DNA from: Rhynchopus sp. YZ270_cl-10
Taxonomy: Eukaryota; Euglenozoa; Diplonemea; Diplonemida; Diplonemidae
Assembly (NCBI GenBank): GCA_964035575.1
Contig: OZ037848.1
Coordinates: 434,001-498,000, forward strand
Reading direction: 5' to 3'
Length of the DNA: 64,000 nt
In this document: piece after piece, positions 11,268-23,152 of the stretch
How the letters are laid out: every line of letters begins with the position of its first letter
Numbering within the stretch: position 1 is the first letter of the stretch
The notes under the pieces: model-generated
Databases searched by the model: none
What the model saw: only the letters and a program-made list of their open reading frames with translations
Told to the model about the DNA's origin: nothing
Program-made: the position numbers and the translations under genes

Positions 11268-11390
11268 ATGTCGAAATACATTTTGATTTTGGATTATTTG
11301 CCCTGTTGTCATCAATTGCAAAACCTACACAAAAGAAAAAGAGGCGGGAAAAAAAAAAGGTAATATTTAGGGGGTTTTCTTTGTTCGTAT

Positions 11391-11931
11391 CATAGGTTTC
11401 GAACGCGCGTTCGAAAATCGAAAACGCGCAAATCCAAAATCGGAAAACGCGCACATGAAAAAAAAAAAAAAAAACGCGCAAAAAAAAAAAAAAAAACGCG
11501 CGTTCGAAAAGCCGGACGCGCGTAAAAAAAAAAGGGCGTTTTTTTTTTTTTTTTCAAACGCGCGTTCGAAAAAGTGGTTTTTTCGAACGCGCGTTTGAAA
11601 AACTGGACGCGCGTTCGAAAAAACCACTTTTTCGACGCGCGTTCGAAAAACCTCCCCACGTAAACATGAGGCTTCCACTTTTTCGAACGCGCGTTTTTTT
11701 TTTTCGTTTTTCAAACGCGCGTTTTTGTTCTCGTTTTTTCCGAACGCGCGTTTTTTTCCCGTTTTTCAAACGCGCGTTTTTTTCGTTTTTTCTGAACGCG
11801 CGTTTTTTTTTCCGTTTTTTCCGAACGCGCGTTTTTTTTCTCGTTTTTTCCGAACGCGCGTTTTTTTTTCCGTTTTTCAAACGCGCACTCGAAAACGCCC
11901 AAAAAACGCGAACGCGCGTTCGAAACCTATG
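11391..11931. mobile_element. Foldback/TIR element built from GCGCGTTCGAA subrepeats
   Basis: The inverted ends begin CATAGGTTTCGAACGCGCGT. The whole interior is an array of AACGCGCGTT(CGAA) units separated by A- or T-runs, with the strand of the runs switching near the middle (about 11640), as expected for two inverted arms. CGTAT occurs immediately outside the left end and one base outside the right end, a possible target duplication. No gene is present. Confidence 0.7.
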
Positions 11932-12531
11932 CCGTATCACACAAAAAAAAAATCGCACAAAAGAAAAGAGGCAAAAGCTTGGCAAAAGATGATCCTAAGC
12001 CTCTCACTTTGAGTCACCCTTCGAATAAAAAAGGAACCAAAAGGCTTTCCTGGGATCACCCATGACAAAAGGCAAGACCACCTTTTTTTGGAGGCTCTGC
12101 CCTTAATACTCCAGGGAAAAGGTGAAAAAAAGCTTAAAAGCATCACAGAGGGTGAACATCTTACAAGCAAAAAGGGTTCGCGGGGGTGGTTATTAGGGAG
12201 TGAAATGTGTGAAACACGGCGAAAATCGGGGAGAAGAAGGGGGCGTAAAAACTGAGAGCAGGGCGCACTAAAAAATGCAAAAAAATAAAATAAGAAAAAG
12301 AGATGACGTGGGTGTCCCAGTGTACACACCTCTCCATCCGGGGCCTTTTCAGTGCAAAGAGTGCTAAAAAACCCCTAAATGGAAGAGAAAAAAAGAGTCC
12401 AAACCTCACTTAGATCTTAAAGGAGAAAAAGGGGAGGGCCTACACCACCCACACCCCTAAAGGAAGACACATCTTTGGATGCTCTTAAGCTGTATGTGCA
12501 AATGCCTTTGCAGACGTTAAAAAAGTTGACC

Positions 12532-12585
12532 TAAAAATACAACAGCCCTCTCATGGCAGTGTACCTTGGTACATGACCGGGGTGG
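12532..12585 (+). repeat. H2 repeat copy
   Basis: Contains AAATACAACAGCCCTCTC, then ATGGCAGTGTACCTTGGTAC and ATGACCGGGGTGG. It agrees with the 58369 copy through the core and the tail. Confidence 0.6.
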
Positions 12586-13472
12586 GCCCTAATATGCAGT
12601 TCTCTGCATCCATTTCGAGGGAAACATCTGAAAAAAAAAGGGGGGGTCAAAGTTGGGTCTTTGTTTGTGCGCTCAAAGCCAAAAAGAATTGGGGTGAGAG
12701 GGGAAGAAGAGTGGGAAGAGGAAGGGGAGGAGGTAGTGGGGGAAGGCATTCCTTGTCTCAATATTTGCCAAGGAGGCCATTTCTTATAATTGTGGGGGGT
12801 GGAAAGCTGTTTTTTGATATCTTGTTGGTTAGTGTGTCTGTACAAGACAGTCTTTCACTATTGGTTTTTTACACACACTACTTTTGTGAGCGGAAAGTGT
12901 CATCGTCTTTCGCTCACCCAACCGTGCTCCGCAACACCACCACAGTGTGTCTAGCGTCAACGCATCAAACAACTACAAGAAGGGGGGGGTGAGGGAACGG
13001 TAAGCGACACTTTTTTTTGTGAGGTGCACCCGGCTAGGATGCTCTTTTCCGTTGGTATCAGCAGTCGTCTCCTCGATTGTCAATCGCTACCTTGTTTATT
13101 TTTTTTTTTTGAAAACTTGGTGGCATTAGTGTAGTCCCGAGGATGTTCGCTACAATGGTGTCAACTTTTTTCTTCCCTCTTTTCTATTTTTTTTGCACCA
13201 ATATTCTGTACAAAAAAGGAAGGGTTACAATCGCAAACGAGAAAATAAAACAAAAATTTGAAAGATGATGTGACTCTCATGCACACTGGAGAGGGGGGGA
13301 AGAGAAAAAAAAAAAAAAACACCCAGCTAAATGAAGGAGCGAAGGCGCGTACCTCATGCACACACATCAAAAAGAAAAAGGAATAAAAAAAAATTCGTGG
13401 ATAGCACAGCTGGCTGCACAGCTTGTACATTACTCAAATCCATTTTCAATTTTTCAAAGAAAATGGAAAATG

Positions 13473-13497
13473 AGAGAGAGAGAGAGAGAGAGAGAGG
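13473..13497 (+). repeat. (GA)n microsatellite
   Basis: About twelve GA dinucleotides. A similar GA/GGGA tract lies at 52690-52742. Confidence 0.8.
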
Positions 13498-14009
13498 GAA
13501 GAAAAAATTTGAAAGAATGAATGTGTTTCACTGTGCACATCATCTGCCAAGAAAATGGTAGGTCTTGACCATGCAGGCACAATCAATGAGTGAACTCAAC
13601 AAAGAAATGTCGCTGTGTGACCCGCCTCACCGGATTTGACACCGGACTACGGGGGATTGCCTTCCCCCCGCAGGTCATCGAACCCACAGAATGCGAAGCG
13701 CACAAACCAATTGTTTTCTTTGCTTTCAGACCACCACCATGAGACAGCAGTCACCTTTCAAGACAAAGAAATTGTAAGATGAACGTAAGCTTCGCGTCGT
13801 GCTTACAATTTCATTTTTTTTTTTTTTTGAAAAAATAAGGTGCAAAAACGCCGAACCGGCAGGCACCGAAAAAAGAGAAAAAAAAAATCAAATAAGACAG
13901 GAGGAAACGTTGGAGTCCAAAAAAAAAAAAATCGTGCAAATTTTTTTTTGAGGGAAAATTTTGAAATGAAGAAAAACATGAATCCCTGGTGAATCTGCTT
14001 CTGAGGGTG

Positions 14010-14166
14010 CACGGCGGGGCTACTTCATTTGGACTACTACGTAGCACTACTAATCCAAATAACTACTGTTTTATGACTATTGTTACACCAGCAACACTAC
14101 TAATTTAGCACTATAGTCGTTACGACTAGTAGTTCCACTAGGAGTCCTCCTGACTACTCCGCCGTG
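14010..14166. mobile_element. MITE-like element, CACGGCGGA family, copy 2
   Basis: 157 bp; the left end CACGGCGGGGCTACTTC is diverged, while the right end (reverse complement CACGGCGGAGTAGTCAGG) matches copy 3. The interior ACTACTA/GTAGT units resemble copies 1 and 3. Confidence 0.7.
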
Positions 14167-15858
14167 GGGGGATAACTCAGGGAGTTTGGGGGAGGGGAGA
14201 TAGGTCGATAGTACACCTGTTTTTGGAGGGAGGGGGAAGGTCTAACGGGAGAAAAAGAAAGGAATTTTTTTTTATGAGATGAACCAAAGCCTCTCGTGTT
14301 CAAGCACCTTGAAGAGAAAGGCCAGCCGAAGCCTCTCTGTTAGCCAATGCTGCCATACTAAGAAAAGTTACTTGTGTCTCTTTGTTGCTGTTCGTTTGTT
14401 GCGTTGAAGCATCTACACTGCTAACAACTCCTTCATCGCGACAGAAACTTTCTCTGTACACTGCATGTCCCTAAAAAAAGAAAAAAAGGGGGGGAAAATA
14501 TTAGGATTAAAAAAAAAGGTATGCTAGCAGTCTTTCTCTCTGGCATCCTATATTTTCCAAATGCTTGGTAGGTTTTCACCGAAATGGGGTAGGCTTAGAA
14601 AGCCTCTTCACAGGGTGAAGCCGGAATATATCAACCGTCATAAGGCTCTTTGATCACTGATGCCATGCGGACAGTCTTCACTATAACCAATTTAAAGAAC
14701 AGTTTCTGTAAGATGATCCTAAGCTTCGCTTGGTCATTTAAAAAAAACACACAATTACAATAATTTTTTGACGATACAGCCCACGCTATGCGCACACAAC
14801 ACAAACTATGGGGGGAAACAAGAAAACCTCGAATGCACATCTCGTGCATACCTTTAAGAGAGAAAAAAAAACGAAGACAGCGATAGTTGGGAACGAGGAG
14901 GGGGGGGTGAGGGAGGGGCAGGGAGCGCATCTGTCCAGTTTTACAACAAAAAAATAAAATAAAAATGGGAAATGAGTTTCGCCTCTGAGGATTGGCGCGA
15001 GGTGGTAGGGTGGTTTTGAGGGAAGGGGTTACGGGATGAGCTTCTTTTTTCTTTCATTTTTTTTTTTTTTTTTTTGTTTTTTTTGTTTTTTGCAGCATCG
15101 GCAAAATCACCTGGCAAAAAAAGACAGGTGTCTTGCTTTTTTTGAGGGTTGCTTTTTCCCCTTTTTTTTGGTTTTTACAGTAAACGTACACTCGAATTTT
15201 CTTTTTGCCTTGAACGCAAATTGCACAAATGTACGTACTGTTCGTGGTGGTAAAAAATAAAATAAAAAATATAAACTTGAAAGACAAAGTGTACTTGTAG
15301 CACACTTATCTCAAAAGAAAAAGGGTTGAGAAGATGGTATCAGCCCCTCGTGCTTAGTCACCTTCTAAAATACAGGGTGTTTGTAAGTTTGTAACAGTAC
15401 TATCAAACGTATAACAAAGCACCCAAAAAAAATTAACTAAAAAATGGGGTCTGTGAGAGAGGGGGCTTTGTGGAGGAAATGGGGAATAACGCTGTGCTTT
15501 TAAATAAAAGCAAAGACAGCGCAATAAGGATAGCTCAGGGTAAACCCTGGTCTTTTTGTTTTTGTTTTTGTTTTTTGTTTGCTTTGTCCTTTTGTGTGTG
15601 TGTTTTTTCTTGTTTTCAGTGCTCTCAAGATCCTCCACTGCAGGGAGGATTTATCCTCCAAGAGAATTTTTCCGGGATTTTTTTTGGAGGAAATCCTCCA
15701 ATTTTTTTTGGCAGGCTCGGGTGGAAGAAATCCGTAGGGTTTTTCTCGTGGGGGAAAAATGTTGGGAATCTCAGAGAAAATAAATAGAGAGCCGTGTCTG
15801 GGTTCGCATGGCCTGATCATTGAAGAAGCTGCAATCGCAAATATTTCTCTACCCCTAT

Positions 15859-15942
15859 AAAAAAAGTAGCGTGCCGTGCGCCTGCGGCGCAGCCAATTCC
15901 GAGCGGCACTCATAGTGTAGCTGTAAAAGTGGTTTTGTAGTG
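15859..15942 (+). repeat. Dispersed repeat with GCGTGCCGTGCGCCTGCGGC core, copy 1
   Basis: Reads AAAAAGTAGCGTGCCGTGCG then CCTGCGGCGCA and, 40 bases on, GTGTAGCTGTAAAAGTG. A second copy with the same order lies at 20312-20400 inside a foldback element. The shorter GTTGCGTACCGTGGCTTCGCC repeats at 20419 and 20536 share its GCGTACCGT motif. Confidence 0.5.
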
Positions 15943-16828
15943 GATCGTGAGAGCCCTGTTTGTTTGTTTGTTTGTATTTTTTTTTTTTTTTTTTTTGTTT
16001 TTTTTTTTTTTTTTCATTTTCGGACTTTTTGTTTGGGGGGCATAAACCCCACTTTTTTTTGCTATTCAACAGTTTTTTTTTATGGTTTTTGTATTTTTTT
16101 TTGTATTTTTTTTTTTTGGGAATGAAACCGGTTCTTTTACCCTTTTTTTATGTTTTTTTTTATGTTTTGTTTTTGTTTTTTTGTTTTTTGTTTTGTTGAG
16201 GAAGTGAGAGAGGGCTGGGTGAGATAAATCACTATGAGAATTAACGTTGAGAGAACGACACGTATATCCCACAGAAAGAAGTACCTCCCCCACTCCTCTG
16301 TACACTCCTCACAACCTCACAACCTTCCCGTACGCACATACGCACACAACTGGGCAATAAATGTTCACTCTAAGGAACTGCACACCTGCTTTCAAACACA
16401 CATTCTTTCCCCTTTAGCACACCGTTTGTTGTTTTATTTTTTGTTCATATGTCTCACAGGAAATAAAGAAATAGCTGGGGAGGGCACAACGAATAGGGAG
16501 AGAGTGGACACGTGTCTTGCTGGCTTTTGAATTTTCCAATAAACGAGCTCTCTTTCACCCCCCCTCTCGGCTTCCAACAGCACTATCTCAGTGTGTATCC
16601 GCTGTGTTTTACCTACCCTGCCCTTTGCCGATATCGATTACGCTTTCTCCTTCATTGGTGTCGCTAGATCACCAAAAAAAAAGAAGTTGAAAGTGCACAA
16701 AAGGCGTTTGAAGGAAGACAGAACCAATGCTTCATTAACACCTTCTTATCAAAAGTGAACAGAAAAAGTGTGGAAACAATACAAAAAAAAATTCGTGTTT
16801 CTTTCTGTTCACAGAAAAAGAAGGAAAA

Positions 16829-16954
16829 AACACGGTGGAGTAGTCAGAAGGGACTACTATCGGAACGAACTACTAGTTGTAACGACCATAATAGTGTTAC
16901 TGGCAACACTAGTCGTAAAACACCAGTAGTAGTCCCCCTGACTAGTTCGCCGTG
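16829..16954. mobile_element. MITE-like element, CACGGCGGA family, copy 3
   Basis: 126 bp. The left end is CACGGTGGAGTAGTCAGAAG and the right end, reverse-complemented, is CACGGCGAACTAGTCAGGGG. The interior includes TTGTAACGACCATAATAGTG and GGCAACACTAGTCGTAAAAC, close to parts of the other copies. Confidence 0.7.
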
Positions 16955-17308
16955 AATAAGAAAATCCCTCCCCCCCACCCCCACCTCCACTGGCCCCGTC
17001 TCTGAAGATGGTTAGCAGAAAACTGAGTATGGGAGAGTAAAGGCGGATGGGGAATCTGAACGGAAGGGAGGGGTAGCTTCTCTCTCAAATGCAAAAAAAA
17101 AAAAGGGGGGAGAAAATGGTGTATAAAATCACAAAAAAAATGAGATGAACCTAAATCCTCTCTGGGTGCGTTCTCCTTTTGAAAACTTTGTGTTCTGTGT
17201 AGCACGATGAGCTCCACTTTTTTTTTTTTTTTTGTTGTTTTTGTGTTTTTTGCCTCGACAACCTAAATACTCACCTTGGTGGGGGGTCTGTTCTCAACGT
17301 TGGCCTTT

Positions 17309-19573
17309 TTAGAAGTTGAACGTCATCTGCATTTCGTCGTGGTGATGTGGGGCTGACTCTTCTTCCGCGCAGTGTTGGAGCAGTGTGTTTCGTTCCTCAT
17401 CGCTTGTTTCCTCCCCCACCCTCATCCTTCCCTCCGACAGGAAGGGCCCCAGCAGGCCCACACCACGCACAGGAGAGTCTTCCTCCTCACCTTGCATTGG
17501 TCCCCCGAGGGCTGCTTCAAAGGCGAATGTAGACCCAAAGGCTTTGTCGTCTTCACGTGGCGTGCCGTCTGCTTCTGAAGTAACCTTTTTGCCCCACACA
17601 TCACCACCTCCTTCGGGGTCGGTCAAAAAGTCGGTTTCAATTGGTGTGCGTTTGAGACCAACACGGAGAGGTTGTTCACGCCCAAAGCGCAGTTCGAATG
17701 AGGAACGGTGTTGACTTACAAACCGCTCCAACAGGGAGCGGGTAGGGTAAAGCCGGTCGGTAAAGCAAGAACAATGCCTCAAACGGTTCAGAATGTCTCT
17801 CTGAGAGGAAGGACCGTTTGCCTTGAGAGACTCTACGAGGGTGGTCAAAATCTGCTCATTTCCACAGTTGTAGCGGTAGCAACTCATCCGATCGGAAGCC
17901 TGAACATGCGCCAGAGGGGTGCTGGAAAGGCAAATCCGGGGTTCACCACGTTTGTACCTTGGTCCCAACTCCCACCGCTTCACTTCCTCCTCAGAGTATG
18001 CAAAAACAGTGAACTCCTTCGAGCTCTTGATGAACGCCATCCAAGACCCTCCATACCAATCGCGGATCACCTTTCCGTACAGCGGCGACTCCTTGATGAT
18101 GTTGTAGATTTGCACTGAAGAGATCGACCCGCCGTCTTTGTTGTACTGCGGGTTTGTCAAAATCCCTTCAAGAAGCTCAAGAAGGTCTGGCTCCTGCGGC
18201 GCCCTGCGTGGCGTATCGGTAGGAACATGGTTCACATACACCGAAAATGAGGTAACATTCCCTTTGATGTACCTCCCAAGCAGGCAAGGGACGTCCGCTT
18301 TCCTGGTCGACCCAATGAAGTAGACCTTCGAGTTGCCGTCATCGAAATGGCATTCAATGGACGCACGGAACTCAAAGCCACGACTCGAATCAATTGAGGT
18401 CAAAAAGTAGATGTCCATCCCAAGACCTCCCTGCTCACCGGTGATGTTAATATTCTGCGACGCGCTGTGGAGTGAGGCCTCTGTGTTTGGCGGAGGCAGC
18501 GGAACTTTAATCAACTGAATTCCATTCAACAGCACCGACGCAAAAGCATTTCCCCCACCAGCAGCATCCATCGCACCATGCGTCTGCAGAGCAGTCTGCG
18601 GGGAAGAGTTCCCCCACTCTCCAGCAATCCCTCCCAATGGACGCCCTACAGGACGAGCTGTGGTTCCCCACTTCTCATAAAACCGCATGACATTGGGCAT
18701 TCCATTTGGTGGAAGAGAGTTGAAGGTATTGTTGCCGATTGCGGAGGACGACGACGATGAGGACGATGCAGTGTACGAAGACTCCTCTCTCCCGTTTCCT
18801 GCAACGGCTGCTGCGGCATGGCCGGTGGTTAGTGTCATTGCATTTTGAAAGGGAAAGTTTGGAGTGTTCGTCGCGGAAAGCAACTCCGGGGTGATCGCTG
18901 TGGATAAGGACGTTGCAGAAGACAATGCCGGGGTATTCACCTTCTCCTCATCCTCATCCTCAAAGATATTATCCAAGCATTTGTTCACCTTCCCCAACGC
19001 CTCGCAATCCTCCGCCTCTTGCACAATGTTGCACTGCTCCAACTCCTCCTGCATAAACCGAGGCAACACAGTTTCCTCCACATCCTCTGAAGGGTAAAAA
19101 GGGGTAGCGTGGTGTGATAGGTTCGTCTTAAGCATCTGTTCATAGGAAGGCTTAGGGTAGGAAGGAGATGGTGCATCCCAACCGTTCTTGCTAGGACGTT
19201 CGAAAAGAAGGGTTTGTTCTTGTGTGTTCGGGCGTGTCCAGCCATCCTGAAAGTCATCAGCAGGGTGAACCAATGGGTTAAATGGAGGGGCATGCGCGTC
19301 AAGTTGTCTATGCGTGTTTGGATACCCGTGGTGTTGCTCGGTGTGGGTGTCAAACTGAGGCCAGGTGGGGGAGCGTCCAGGGAAGTTGGCGGTGTTGCGT
19401 TTGCCCTTCCCAGACCACATTGCGCCCTTCTTGCCTTTGCCGCCTTTGCCCTTTGCGGTGAAGTTCTCGGAGAATTGCTTCATCGTGAAAATTGGGGGGG
19501 AGAGAGAGAGTGTGTGTTGTGTTAGCTTTGTTGTGTACTTTGCTCTGTAGGGTGATGGGAGTGTGAAGGGCAT
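17309..19573 (-). CDS. Unknown protein, GK-rich N-terminus, possible tandem winged-helix domains
   Basis: The open frame begins at ATG 19573 (754 aa). The ATG at 19483 (724 aa) is the more natural start, because the 30 residues before it look like translated leader and the segment after it begins MKQFSENFTAKGKGGKGKKG, a basic RNA-binding-like stretch. The middle is low in complexity, with a run of Ser. From residue ~375 the protein looks globular. Two segments, about residues 428-518 (LLELLEGIL...GGSWMAFIKSSKEFTVFA...RICLSS) and 541-611 (ILTTLVESLK...LLERFVSQHRSSFELRFG), have the helix-helix-beta-beta pattern of winged-helix/LOTUS-type domains. That assignment is inference only. The C-terminus is acidic and His-rich. 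The stop is TAA and no intron is needed. The family is not recognised. Confidence 0.75.
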   Translation of the reverse strand: MPFTLPSPYRAKYTTKLTQHTLSLSPPIFTMKQFSENFTAKGKGGKGKKGAMWSGKGKRNTANFPGRSPTWPQFDTHTEQHHGYPNTHRQLDAHAPPFNPLVHPADDFQDGWTRPNTQEQTLLFERPSKNGWDAPSPSYPKPSYEQMLKTNLSHHATPFYPSEDVEETVLPRFMQEELEQCNIVQEAEDCEALGKVNKCLDNIFEDEDEEKVNTPALSSATSLSTAITPELLSATNTPNFPFQNAMTLTTGHAAAAVAGNGREESSYTASSSSSSSSAIGNNTFNSLPPNGMPNVMRFYEKWGTTARPVGRPLGGIAGEWGNSSPQTALQTHGAMDAAGGGNAFASVLLNGIQLIKVPLPPPNTEASLHSASQNINITGEQGGLGMDIYFLTSIDSSRGFEFRASIECHFDDGNSKVYFIGSTRKADVPCLLGRYIKGNVTSFSVYVNHVPTDTPRRAPQEPDLLELLEGILTNPQYNKDGGSISSVQIYNIIKESPLYGKVIRDWYGGSWMAFIKSSKEFTVFAYSEEEVKRWELGPRYKRGEPRICLSSTPLAHVQASDRMSCYRYNCGNEQILTTLVESLKANGPSSQRDILNRLRHCSCFTDRLYPTRSLLERFVSQHRSSFELRFGREQPLRVGLKRTPIETDFLTDPEGGGDVWGKKVTSEADGTPREDDKAFGSTFAFEAALGGPMQGEEEDSPVRGVGLLGPFLSEGRMRVGEETSDEERNTLLQHCAEEESAPHHHDEMQMTFNF

Positions 19574-20060
19574 GGAGGAGGAGGGTAATTTCCCCTGGGA
19601 AGGAATGATTTATAGATTCAAGAAAAACAGGGGGGGAAGAAGCGCCTTTTGTTTTCTTTCGAGGTATGTATGTGTGGGGGGGGGAGAAGGCGGGGGTAGT
19701 GTTTTTTTTTCTGCAGTCAGGTTATCGCACCCGAGAGTGGTTCTGGTGTTATGGGGGGAGGATAGGGGAGAGCAGGGGGGGGAATTTTTATTTTTTAAAA
19801 ACTTTAGCTTTTGTATTAGCGTGGAAATGCTACCTTGGGTGCTGAAGGCAGGCCACATTTGTGAAACTTCAATCTTAAGTGCACACCTACGTGGCGGCCG
19901 CTTTGGCATGCGTCTGTAAGAACAGCGTTTGGCTGATACTTTCTGTATTAGCACACAATCGCCTTTAGACACGTAGCTACCTGAGTCCAAAATATTTGAA
20001 AAAAAGCCACACACACACACGCACAGCGGTATTGGCGGTTAGCTTCACGCCGACATCAAA

Positions 20061-20925
20061 GACAGGGTCCTAGGTATAGTATACGGAAAATGTGTAACAC
20101 ATTTTCCGTTAAATCCGGTTTTTTTTTTTTTTTGGGGGGGATTTCTTTTTTTTGGGGGTAGTACCCAGGTGCCCCCCAAAAAATAATCCCAGAAACCGTG
20201 GGTCCCTCCTACACTCACTCACAACAGAATTTTTTGCTACCCAAAAAAATCTCAATTTCCCATACAAAAATGCTCGCATTCAGAAGGAAAAGGAAGCATG
20301 CATCATGGCGAAAGAAAAAAAGTAGCGTACCGTGCGCCTGCGGCGCAAGCTTACAACAACCCTTCCCATGACATAGTTTGGCTGTAAAAAAAGTGCAATT
20401 TTAAGCGTATTTTTTGGAAATGTTGCGTACCGTGGCTTCGCCAGAAACTTTCGTTTTAGCAAAATACGTAAGTAAAATTTACGGAAACTGATGAGAATTA
20501 CTAGCGACCGTGCCATTTTATGTCAACATTTTTATAAATGTTGCGTACCGTAGCTTCGCCAGGAACTTGGGCGAACCTGTATAGGCCCCCTGCTCCTGAA
20601 AAAGAATACAAAGTGTATCTTTGTGTCGCTTTTCTAGTCGACTGTCACAGATCATCATCATCATAGGGGTGAGGTTCGGGTGCACGATTCTTTCGTGCCA
20701 CACATTCTTGGATGATCTCCCCGAGGAGATTGTCCGGCAGTTCGTTGGGAATCGGGTTATCCCTCTCCATTATGCGAAGGATGTCCTCGACTTGACATTA
20801 CGTATGGGTAGCATCAATTTTTTGGGGCTGTTGTGGGGTAGGAATTTTCCGCGCGCAGCGGGGAAATTTTTTTTCAAAACACATTTTCCGTTTCCCTTTT
20901 TTTTTTTTGGACCTAGAACCCTGTC
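20061..20925. mobile_element. TIR element with GACAGGGTYCTAGGT ends
   Basis: The left end GACAGGGTCCTAGGT and the inverted right end GACAGGGTTCTAGGT are each followed inward by ACGGAAAATGTG (right copy inverted). The interior holds the GCGTACCGTGCGCCTGCGGC repeat, two GTTGCGTACCGT-GCTTCGCC repeats and a short open segment of unknown origin. Only a trivial A-run flanks both ends, so no target duplication can be claimed. Confidence 0.55.
20312..20400 (+). repeat. Dispersed repeat with GCGTACCGTGCGCCTGCGGC core, copy 2
   Basis: Matches 15859-15942 in the core and in the distal TAG-TTGGCTGTAAAA-AGTG. It lies inside the 20061-20925 element. Confidence 0.5.
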
Positions 20926-21181
20926 AAAGAGGCGTTTTTTTTTTTTTTTTTTTTTGAAGGAAATTTTTGTGACGTCTACACTTCCATTCTGGAAATAGAG
21001 CTAATTGCTGCTCAAATTGCTAACCTCCCCCCTAGGATCCAACGAATCCTGACGCCATCTTTTTTCTTCCCTGGCGAGGGGTGGAGGGTCACGTGAACAA
21101 ATCTTACTATCATAACTAAGAGACAGGCACTGAGTACCCTGCCTCTTCACGCAACAACGAAGAGAGTAAATTTAGGGAAAA

Positions 21182-22419
21182 TATACATAGCGCTCTAATT
21201 AGAGTATTAGGGTATAATTAGAGTCTGGGATTTTGGGCCAAGTCAGTTAGAGTCCAGTTAGAGTATAATTAGAGTCGCTTTTCTTCAATTAGACTATAAT
21301 TAGAGTGCAGTTAGAGCATAATTAGACTCTAACTACACTCTAATTATAGTCTAATTAGAGTAAAACAACAGGCTTCTTGTAGGTGCAAACGCCGTAAGGA
21401 ACCGGTTCCCCTAAGGTTCCTCTGTAGGACCCAGGTGCCCAGATGCCCACATAGCTGAAAATAAGACTTGGGGAACCGAGTTCTCAGCCGGACTGGGACA
21501 CAATATGTGAAGGCGCTGTGGTCCGCCTGAAAGCGGGTCGGGGACCCGGTCGCGGGAGGGTGGGGGCCTAGTCCTAGTCCTACTGTACCTAGTACCCAGT
21601 ACCGGGACTCGGGACCCGGCTTATTCTCAGCTATGGGTACCCAGGTACTCAGACCCGCGCAGTGGCACATGCCCTCAAGTGTGAGTGACCCACACATTAG
21701 GGAATGCGATGCAAAAACTCTATGTGCACCTTCGGTGCAACGCCGCAGACAGGCCTCTACAAATGTTGATGCGCGGGTACAGAAGTGGTGTCTTGTTCTT
21801 TCATCTGTAGGAATATAAATATCAATCGAATTTAACTACCACTAAGGGGTCGAAGGGGTAATCCCAGTATCAAAGGCTGTGTTGACGGGAAATCTATAGC
21901 GAGCTTACGTTCATTTCAGCCGAAGAAATACTACTTATGAACCCAGGAGAGATCCAAGCCTCGCGTTGAACAACTACCCGCGATCGACAATACCAAAGAG
22001 AATTCATAATAAAACAACACTGCCCCATACACACTAAATAGCCATGCTTCAAGTGCATGCCCCTGGGCCAAAATTCCTGTGCTAAAAGGGCAACAAGACC
22101 ATCCACAAGGAGTGTGAATTGTGCACTGGTTTTCTGGGGGAACAAACAATATTTTCTTGTGTCTGGTTCTCTGCAAGCAGAGAACAGACTTGCTGGATTA
22201 CAAAGTCGAATTTCTTGCACTAGCTATGCCCCCTGGGTTGATGGCTATAGCATTGATTGATGTGCCCCTCTTTATTGACCCTCTTATAGGACTCTAATTA
22301 GACTCTAATTAGAGTCCAGTTAGAGTATTAGAGTTCAGTTAGAGTTTTAAAGACTCTAATAATACTCGAACTGCCGACTCTAATTATCTAGTTAGAGTCT
22401 AATTGGAGCGCTATGTATA
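21182..22419. mobile_element. Foldback/TIR element with CTCTAATTAGAG arms and a core shared with 38850-41084
   Basis: The inverted ends read TATACATAGCGCTC(T/C)AATTAGA. The left arm (21193-21362) and right arm (22285-22410) are arrays of AGTCTAATTAGAGT-like palindromic units. GGAAAA lies directly outside both ends (21176-21181, 22420-22425), a likely 6-bp target duplication. The non-repetitive core, about 21724-22259, is clearly related to 39671-40390 inside a different element whose arms are unrelated in sequence. No transposase is visible. Confidence 0.8.
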
Positions 22420-23152
22420 GGAAAAGAAAAAAAATCTTGAAATATGAAGCCTTTCATTCCGTATGCATCCCAAAAAAAAAAAAGTTGATTTGAAATACAA
22501 AGCCGTCTCGTGACAGTGTACCTAAAAAGGGTGGGGTAGATGTCAGAGTATAATCCTGCTGAGATTACACATTTGAGGGAATTTTTTCCCCTTTTCTTTA
22601 GCACATAAACCCCTTCGTTTCAAAACTGCCGCTCACTCCGTGAGAGCATTTTCTGTTCAGAAAAGGGAGGGGGAAAGCAACCTGTTGTTAAAATCTAAAA
22701 AACACACGCACAAAACAAAGTCTTCCAAAAAAAAAAAAAAGCTTATAAGAGGAACCGAAGACTCGCCACTGCTGCGCAAAACCAAAAAGAAAACTTGAAA
22801 GACGAATGTCCCACAGATAATATTATCTTTTAAAAAAAAAACTGGGAAAACGGAGGGGGTAGTGTCTAGCAAAGAACCGCAAAAATTCGCATCAAAATAA
22901 TGGGGTGGATCCTGTGCTCAATGAACGAAGGGAGGTGGGAGAGAGATTTTTTTTTGACAACACGATGCTCTGATCTGACAGCAATGACTTCTTTGCGGCA
23001 TATTTTTTCTTTGAGACCGAACTGACCTTTAATATGGGGCATGGGGGAGGAAGAAGTTAGAAAAGAAAAAGACCACCACCCACACAAAAAAATGAGCAGG
23101 AAAGAGAACACCTCACAACGAAAAAGATCGGGTCTTTTGTTTGTGCGCTCAA

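Larger units (their letters stand above)
3946..17308. other. 13.4-kb spacer rich in homopolymers and repeats, no gene recognised
   Basis: I see no credible gene on either strand. Apparent open frames are low-complexity translations of poly-A/poly-T, poly-G and repeats. The spacer holds a G20 run near 8930, (GA)n near 13473, (TTTG)n near 7836, several foldback/TIR elements (listed separately) and many short hairpin repeats. Base composition switches sharply from balanced coding sequence to A/T runs just 5' of the IQ-protein gene. The next gene ends at 17309. Confidence 0.7.

Noticed and set aside
11391-11931. CRISPR array
   Set aside because: Repeats have no constant length or unique spacers and are arranged as two inverted arms in a eukaryotic spacer; foldback structure fits better. 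The same holds for the arrays at 9728, 21182 and 30691.
15036-16200. Small Phe/Leu-rich membrane proteins
   Set aside because: They are translations of poly-T runs with overlapping frames on the same strand and no start context or domain.
3946-17308. Retroelement or virus-like remnants
   Set aside because: No reverse transcriptase, integrase, capsid or long direct repeats were recognised; the repeats have inverted termini typical of DNA elements.
20621-20998. Gene inside the 20061-20925 element
   Set aside because: Only about 50 residues look non-repetitive, then the frame runs into poly-T. At most it is a captured fragment.
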